NCBI RefSeq assembly: GCF_038443385.1
Contig: NZ_CP151726.1
Span: forward strand, 7,502,001 to 7,566,000
Reading direction: 5' to 3'
DNA length: 64,000 nucleotides
From: Stieleria varia
Lineage (GTDB): Bacteria > Planctomycetota > Planctomycetia > Pirellulales > Pirellulaceae
Below the pieces are notes generated by a model. It had not been told where the DNA came from. It did no database searches and worked only from the letters and a program-made list of their open reading frames with translations. The position numbers and the translations under genes were made by a program. How positions within the stretch are numbered: the stretch's first letter is position 1; each line of letters begins with the position of its first letter. This document shows positions 26,129 to 35,100 of this stretch, piece by piece.

Positions 26129-29100
26129 CCGGCGGGTTGCCGGTCACACTCGTGGGCAACGGCGATGAGCAGCGGATCACGATCGTGGCGAAAGGATCCG
26201 ATGTCAAAGCATTTTCGATTGACCATGCTGGTGCCGGAGGAAACGCCGCACTATTGGGATTTTCGACGACACAGAGCGTGAATGCAGACACGCTCCCACA
26301 TCGCAGCGTCTTGGGCATGACCAGCCGCCGGGCGACGCGGGATGTGAATCCCGCCCTGCTCAGTCAGTTACCCGAGGATGCTTTGGAGGAACTCCGGTCG
26401 CGACTGGGTATCGCACCCGAGGCATGGAGCTACGACGCCGCGGAGAAGACCTTGATTTTTCGTTTGGAAGGTTCGGTTCCAACGCAATCAAAATCGGTCG
26501 CAATGAATTTGGATCGTACGATCAACCTGGGAGTGTTTGGAGAGCTTGAATTGATTGCTCAAGCCACTGCGAGCGCGTCCGCCTCAAACATTGGGTTCCA
26601 GCTAAATGTCGGGCTGAATCTGGATCCCAGCGACCGCTCGATGATGATCAACGCCGGCACAAGGCTTGCCGAGTTAAACGATGGTCGAGGTGTCGGCACT
26701 GCGGTCGGCGTGGCAGGAACGGCAGCACCAGGCTCACGTCTGGAGCGAAACCGCGACACACCGTTCGACATTCAGTACAGGCGTGCCGGCAACAGCAAGG
26801 TTTTCACGCAAAAGATCTATTTGCGCAACGTCGACACGGTGGATAATCTGACGGCGCAAGATTTAATTGACGATCTACAATCCGCACTGGATGATTCGGG
26901 ACTGGGCAGTTTGTTCGAAGCCGTGCTCATCGAGGACGCCGACGATAGCTCACGCAATCGCTTGCACATTGTCGCGATCGATCCGTCCATTGCTTGGATG
27001 GAAGTTCGTATTGACCGTCGCTTGGCGACGCCGTTCGGGATGTTGGCAATCAACGATAGTGACTACCGGCAGGCTCCGACACAACCGGCAACCGGCGACA
27101 ACCGCACGGCCTATCCCGATTTATTGGTCAAGGATTTGGCGAGAGATCAGGAGTATTTTATCAGCCTGGATGGTGTGATCACACTCGGACAAGCGTTGCA
27201 GGCAATTTCGGCTCAGACCGGCGGACTGGTCAGTGGATCGATCCGCGATCAAAGCCAGATTGTGTTGACGTCCGATACGCCATTCGAAGTTAGCAACCTG
27301 GATACTGGTCAGCTCACCTCGCATGCCGCGTATGATCTGGGGCTGCTGGCGACCAGCGAGTTTGTCGCAGGGAACTATGAAATCGCTAGTCCTCTCTTGA
27401 ATGACGTCCCCCTTTCCGACCGCGTTTTCTTGGCAGAATCGTTTCCCGGGGATGCTGCCAAAAAGACAAGTTTGTCAGCCAACATCGACTTGGAATCTCG
27501 CAACGTCGCCATCGGTGGCGCTCTGGGCATGATCGGGCTGGAGGCGACGACGCAGAGCAACAACCCGATCAAGATCGGTTATGGACTGGACCTGGAATTG
27601 ACCGACCCGGGAACGTCAGCGGACGACGGGCGTATAACGCTACGAGAGCTGATTCAGGCTGAACCACTCGATCTGTTTTCCCCGCCAACGTTGTCCGATA
27701 TCACCGTCGGTGGAAAGATCGACGTACGAGGGGAGCTGCAAGGCGTTTTCAGTTCCACGCCACTGTTAACGATGACGCTCAATAAGCCAGAGTCGGGTTT
27801 GGACTTGCTGACGTTTGACACCTCGGCGATGGACGACGTGCTGAAACAGTTGCGAAGTCTGCAGCCCCAAGACGTCGCGGCAATACTATTGCGTGTCGTC
27901 GACCAATGGACAAATGGTGAGTCGACCGCATTCTTGCGAGAAAAGCTACCGATCGTCGGATCGGCACTGGCCGACGTTGCCGATGTGTTGACGAAAGTCC
28001 GGGCGGCGATTCGCAGTGTCGTCAGCGAAGTAAACTCACCTGCGGTTGCGGAAGCGATCGATGATGTGCAAGTGACAATCGAAGACTTGCCACTGGCCAG
28101 AAGCGAAAAACAATCGATCTTTGATGCTCTTCAAACTGCTCGCGAACTGCTGGCCGAGGTGCGATCGCTGGCCAATACCGAATCGATCACGCCGACGCTG
28201 ACCAAACTGCTTGCGGCAGTGGGAACGATTCGTCAGGAAGCGAAGAACCTTGGCATTCCCCTGACACCCGCAGCATCCGCTGCACCGGTTGCTGCTCCAG
28301 CGGCTTTCAGTCGCGTTCCGGAAGGAGAATCCGTTACGAGAGAACCCAGCGAGCTGGAGCGGTTGGTGATCGAAGCATTGGATCGATTGTGGGACGCATT
28401 GCCTGCGGCGAATGACCTCGCAAAGCGTTTTAGTGATGCGATACGCCGCGAGTTGCCAAACAGCGATGATGTGACGTTCCAATTTGATGCGTCGATCGAT
28501 GACAACAACCGGCCGATCATTCTGGTCGGTCTAAGTTTGTCGCAGGCCGGTGAGATCAAGTTCGATCCCAACTTTACGGTCGATAACTTCTTTATCGGGG
28601 CGGATGCGGCGCTCGATGGGGTCTTCGGAGTTGATGCTGAGTTGGGACTCGGTGCCAAGTTGTCCTATGACGGTTCGTCGCCAACGGTGGAGTTGATCAC
28701 GGCGAACCCCGAAGGCAACCCTTACTATGTGCCGACGCATTTGTCACTCAAAGCGAGTGCGTTGGCGAAAGGCAGCGCCGCCGTGACCGTTGGCACGGCA
28801 CCGGTTGCCGGCGGTGATGTGAATCTAAGACTGCAGAAGTCGACTGCCGATTCCAATCCCGCAGAGATCATTGTGTCGCTTGATGCCGATGCCGACGGAC
28901 TGATGCCGGTCGATGAATTGGCGAGCAAGATTCAGTTCGAGGCCAGTGGCGTGCTGACCGGGAATCTGAATGTCGATTTGATTGGCGAGCGTGCGGACAA
29001 CGTGGTCACGCTGGAGTGGGACATTGCTTCCGGTGAAGCACCGGAATTCGTTGTCGATGAATCCCGTTTGGTCGGACTGTTTGCAAACTTTGATTTTGAC

Positions 29101-32100
29101 TTGGCAACGATCATTATAGGCATTGATGAATTCTTGAGTCTACTTTCCAACACGTTGCGTGAAGAGTTGGACGAATTGCCGATCATCGGCGGCGGCTTGG
29201 AAGACATCGGCGGCTTCATTTCAGACCTGCGAACGAAGCTTGTCGAGCCGATTCGCGAGCTTTTCGCCGCTAGCACCATTCGCACTTTTGCTGATCTGGA
29301 ACGTGAGCTACACGATCGTATCTTTAACGCACTCGGCGATTTGATCACCAACGAGGACTTACTCGATATCACGCTGACGGCAGATCGTTTTGAAATCGAA
29401 GTCACCCTCGGCAAATTGTACACGGTAGTCGACATACCCTTCGACACCAATCTGCCTGGGCTTTCCATGCGTGATGGAAGTGGATTGGAGGTTGACATCA
29501 CACCGACGCTGGATATCGGTTTTGGTGTCAGCCGCTATGAAGGGTTTTATTTAATCAATGGCACCGGCAACGAACTGAGTCTACAGATTGACGCTCACTT
29601 GGCACCGGAAACCGAATTGAATCTGGACCTCTTTGTGCTCGATGTCACGGCATCCCAATCGTCTGATGAACCAGCAACCGGGGTTTCTGGTTCGATTCAG
29701 ATTGATCTGGGCAACCAAGAAACGCCCATCGGGCAACTCAACCAATTCGATGTGCGTATCGCTGTGGATGCCAATCTGAACCTGGATTTGAAGACGCGAG
29801 TTGCGGGCGGTGTTTTGCCGTCTATCACCGCCGACTTGGTCGGCCATTGGGGATTCGACACTGACATGGGCGGTGTTCAATCACCTTCGTTTTCTCTGAA
29901 CAACATCTCGCTGGACGCTGGCAGATTCCTGGGCGAAGTGATTGGTCCGGCGGCACAAAAAATCAACGAGTATTTGGAGCCGGTTGCCGACATTATCGAG
30001 ATTCTGGAAACCCCGATTCCCGGCGTTTCTCAGCTATCGCAATTGGCTGGCAACGGCCCAGTGACGCTGTTGGATCTGGCGCTATCGCAATTGGATGCGA
30101 GTGATCGCGAATCGACGAAGAAGTTTATTCAGTTCCTGAAGACGGTTCAGTCGGTGACGGAACTCTCGAATCGTATTTCGGCAGCGGGTGAGATCAACTT
30201 TGGCAGCATTTCCTTTGCGGGCGAGGGGCTGACCGAGGCGGGTTGGAACTTGAATGTCGGTGAGACACTGGGAAACCTTCCAGGTATTACGGTTGATTCC
30301 GGCGTTCGTTCTAATCCGCTGGCTACCGCCAACGCCGAACTCGACTCGCTCGTGGCAGAACTTTCGCGCGAACCGAGTTCTGCAAAGCGAAAGGATCAAG
30401 GACTCGGATTGAGTTTTAAAGTTTGGGACGAGCCGAGCAGTTTAATACGCATGCTGTTGGGTCAACCGATCGATTTGATCACATGGAACGTTCCGGAGCT
30501 AAAACTTAGCTTCGATTGGGCCCAACGATTCCAAATCATTCCGACACCACCGATCAGCGTCGAGATTGGTTTGGAAGCCGTGATGGAGATCGATCTTTCG
30601 TTGGGACTTTCTAGTCGAGGACTGCAAACGGGTAATTTGCTGGATGGATTCTTCTTTGGTGATCGGGCGGACGTTACCACCGGTGACGACATCGACGAGT
30701 TGACGTTGCGTTTGGGCGCGACGTTGGCGGCGTTGTTGGACTTGGGAGTTGCCTCGGCGGGAATTCAAGGCGGTTTGTACGGTCAGATCGCGGCCAACTG
30801 GCGTGACCCCGACGGCGACGGAAGATTGTATTTTGATGAACTCGGCAAAATGCTTCGCGACGATGGGTTCGAATGTCTGTTTGATCTTCGTGCCGAACTG
30901 ACCGCTGTGATCCGCTTGGTTTGGCAGGTGTTGTTTGCCGAGGGTACGATCGATATCGCCGAGATCACGTTGTTCGAAACGGACAACAGCAGCGTGTGTC
31001 CGGCTCGCTTGGCCGCGCACGTTTCCGACGGCAATGAGAAAGACAGTCGCGATTTCCCGAATATACTTCCGGAGCATTTGCTCGAACAAATCATTGGCCC
31101 TGAACCAGACTCCCAATATGCCCCGGCAGGCACATTGATCATTCACGCCGGGGCGATGGCGGGATTGAGGCATCGCGGTAGCAGCAAAGATGTAAGCGAA
31201 TCGTTCACGCTATCCAATCCGGCACCTGGCGTGGTTCGTGTGCAAGGAATGGGATTGGACAATACATTTGGAGGAGTCACCTTGGTCGCCTTCGACGGCG
31301 GGCTGGGCAATGATGAATTGAACGTCATTGCGGATCCGGAAACGAACCGTACTTTCAGTTTGCCAATTGTTGCCTTTGGCGGTGTCGGCCGCGATCGCCT
31401 GTATGGTGGCAACAAGGAGGACCATCTATTTGGTGATGCTGGCGATGACTTTTTGTTCGGCGGCGATGGGGGGGATCAATTGTTCGGCGGTGATGGCGAT
31501 GATCAATTAGACGGCCAAAAAGGCGATGACTCGTTGTGGGGAAATGCTGGACGGGACACGCTTTTTGGTGGTGATGGCAACGACACCCTCCACGGCGGAT
31601 TGCAAGACGATCATCTGTACGGCGGAGATGACTTCGATACGCTCTACGGTGACGACGGTCATGACTGGATCGAAGGCGGGGCTGGCGATGACCCGCTGAT
31701 CGACGGCGGCACAGGAAACGATTATCTGGTTGGTGGATCTGGGGCCGATTTTCTGCTCGGCGGTTGGGGTAACGATAGCCTGATCGCCTACCAGATCGAT
31801 GGCCCGGTTGTGCAAGGTCAAGCCGACGATGATGTGCTTGAAGGCGGCCCCGATGACGATTTTCTGTGTGGTTCCGCGGGTTCGAATTCTCTCTATGGCG
31901 GAATCAGCTACAACACGTACCGCAACGACTTGATCGATTTTGACAACACCATCCCAGTGCTGCCTGGAGGCTACCTACTGGAGTCGTGCACCTCTGAATT
32001 GCCCGATTCGTTACCAACGCCACAATCCGGGTCGGTCACGGTGCGAGTGTTCCGCGACCACAACGCGGATCACGCCATGGGCAGCTCCGAAAAGTTCGAG

Positions 32101-35100
32101 AACGATTGGGAAGTTGAACTCATCGATGCCGAGGGAGGCTCGGTCGCGACGGCGTTTTCGCAGGACGTCGACTTGAACACAGACGACTACATTGATCCGA
32201 CGCTAGAACGTGGAATCGTTCGTTTTGACGACGTGATTCCAGGAACCTATTCACTGCGAATAGTCAAAACGCTCGGAAAGGATTTCGAGCGCATCATTCA
32301 AACTGCACCGCAACCGACAGGCTCGGACGACTTGATGCCAATCGTCGTTGCCGTCGGCGACGCACAAAGCATCGATGCTGGTTTGATCGGCATGCACCTG
32401 CGTCCCGAAATTCGCGGCACGGTTTTCCATGACATCAACGGCAACGGAAGACGTGATGAAGGCGAGCCAGGGTTGGAGGGTCGTAATGTGTACATCGATG
32501 CGGACAACGACGGCACCAACGACAGTTTGGCTCAAACAATCACGTTTCCGACCGAAGTCTATCTGGGGAGCAGCAAAAACGGAGACTTCCGGTTCATTCT
32601 GAAGGATACGCAACCTGGCGAACGTATTGTCCGATTGGATTTAACCAGCGGCGTGCAAACATCGCCAGCGGATCAAGAGATTTATTTTTCTAACTTGAAC
32701 TCGAACGCCGACCTGGAACAAAGCTGGAGTTTGCCGAGGCATTACATTGCACCCAATCAAAGCGAACGCATGTTGGGCTTGTTCGGCAACGAGTCCACGT
32801 CGCTGTCGTTGTCGAATCTGCCGGCACACGAAAGCTTGGAGATTGAATTTGATCTTTGGATCGTCGGTTCATGGGACGGTAAGCCAGCCGACGACGAAGG
32901 TAGCAGCGGTCCTGGCGACGTTTGGAGCTTCCAGGTCGATTCGCAGACGGAATTCATCACGACATTCTCGAACCTTCAGGGATTCGAGGTAACGCCACGA
33001 CTTCAGGATTACCCCGAACAACTCGACCAGGCAGCGGCGAACCAGCACGCCGGAGGAACCGGTGCTTTTCGCGCGCCTTACTTACCCAACGGCACCGGAC
33101 TCAACCCACTGGGCGAACCCAATAGCCGCCAAGCGGCCTATCGGATGTCCCTCTCGGTTGATCATGTCGACTCGAACGCAGTCATTCGTTTCTTGGGCAG
33201 CCGATTGGAAGCGGGTGAGACCTGGGCGATTGACAATGTACGCGTCACCGCAAAACGAGTCGGCTACACGCTCGATATCGACTACGAACAGTCGGTGACG
33301 GAAATCGACTTTGGGATCAGCGACTTTGTTTCGACCAGCCAAGCGATCGTCCAAACAACACAAAAATCGTCGGCTGCGTCCAACGAGGAGATTGAGGGCT
33401 TCAGTTCTCACTCGGCCGCACCGACCATCATGGCGCCGACGCTGGCCGCGCCAGCGGTCATGGCGGCAGGCGAATCTATCAGTACCTATGCGGTCAGCGG
33501 AATCCGTTTTGAGGATACGGATACGGATGGTGTCTACGACTGGTCGGGCGGCGATCGAGAGTCTGGCATCGCTGGGCAACCTGTCTATGTCGACCTCAAT
33601 GGCAATGCTGCATATGACGCAGGCGAACCGTACACCTTGACCAACAGCAACGGTGCTTTCACGTTCCAGCTTGAACCCGGCACCTACACCGTTCGCGAGC
33701 TGATGCCGCCTGGATGGACCGAGACGTCGCCAAGCGAAAGACCTTGGGGCATTACCAGCGACGGCTACTTGGCCGAAATCGATCCAGAAACCGGTCACTA
33801 CACCCACGTCAAACCGATCGAGTTGCCTGACGGGTATGCAGCCACGCAGTGGATCGGGTTGACATACGACACTTCGGGGCTAGCAGGCCGCTTATTGGCG
33901 GTCGGAAATTTCTCCCTCTTTCCCGTGGGCGATTTGCTGAGTTTTCTCTTCGAGATTGATTCAATCACCGGAAAAGCGACATTGCTGACACAGCTCTCCG
34001 AAGGCATCCCTGAGGGCGATCTCGTCGCCGACTTCGGTGGCCTGCATGCCGTCAAAACGTACGGAAACGCCGCTTGGTTGGTTGACATTGACACCCAGTC
34101 CGGTCAAGTCACCCGACGCGGCATCTTTCATGTCGGCTCGGAGTTTGGACCTCCGGATGCATCTTCACTGACGTTTCACAATGGTGACTACTGGTCGGTC
34201 GTCTATGACGGACAAGCTCAGTTGGTTCAGATCAATCCGTTCACCGGTCAAGCGAAATCGAAACGTCCGCTTTCGGATCCCTTGTTCGGCAGTGTTGCAG
34301 GAATGGTGGCTTATCGCGGTGAGCTAACGCCGAGATTCTTGTTCGCTGCGGGTGAACCACGCACGGGCGAGAATGCACCCGCCATATATGACCTGGATTC
34401 CGACGGTTCGCTAGCGAATCTGCATTCGGTTCCGCTTAGCTTCTCGGGCTTGACCTGGGTTCCCGACCGCGGACACATCGTTACCGTCATCGATCAACCG
34501 GTCGACAGCTTATATTTCGGCAACATTCGCACAACGATTGTCCCCGACGGAAAGGATCACATCGAAGGTCACGCTGGCGTTGATTGGATCTGGGGAGACA
34601 ACGATGTCAGCTACGACCCGTATATCATTTCGCTCGGTGATGACGACGAATTGATCGGTGGCGCGGGAGCCGACTATCTCAGGGGGGATTTGGGAAACGA
34701 TATTCTCTGGGGGAAGACCCATGAGGTCGCCGCAGCATCGCCAACGAGTGCCTCCGAAAACGATGACCTGGACGGTGGTGAGGGAACCGATACGGTGGTC
34801 AGTTGGCTGGATGCGGATCAAACACTCACCAATGGCAACATCTCTTTCAGCCCGTCGTTGCTCGTTTCCGACAGCCTCTATTCGATCGAGCACGCTGAGC
34901 TTCGAGCGAGTTCGATGAATTCGCAAGGCCGCACGCTTGACGCATCTGCTTTCACCAGAGGCAACGTGAAGTTGGTCGGCGGTGGCGGCGACGACACACT
35001 GATCGGATCACCGCAAAACGACGACCTGGAAGGCGGCGAGGGCAACGATAGTCTGAGCGGCGGTTCGGGAGCGGATCGTTATTTGTTTACCGTGCCGACG

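Larger units (their letters stand above)
24428..26151 (+). mobile_element. ISKra4-family insertion sequence, complete, inserted in giant gene 1
   Basis: A 1,724-bp element with perfect 20-bp terminal inverted repeats (24428-24447 and 26132-26151, both reading inward GAGTGTGACC...) and a 9-bp direct duplication, GTGGGCAAC, at its two flanks. It encodes one ISKra4-type transposase on the plus strand. The intact ends, full-length transposase and exact target duplication indicate a recent insertion. Removing the element and one duplication copy joins the two halves of giant gene 1 in frame. Confidence 0.97.
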
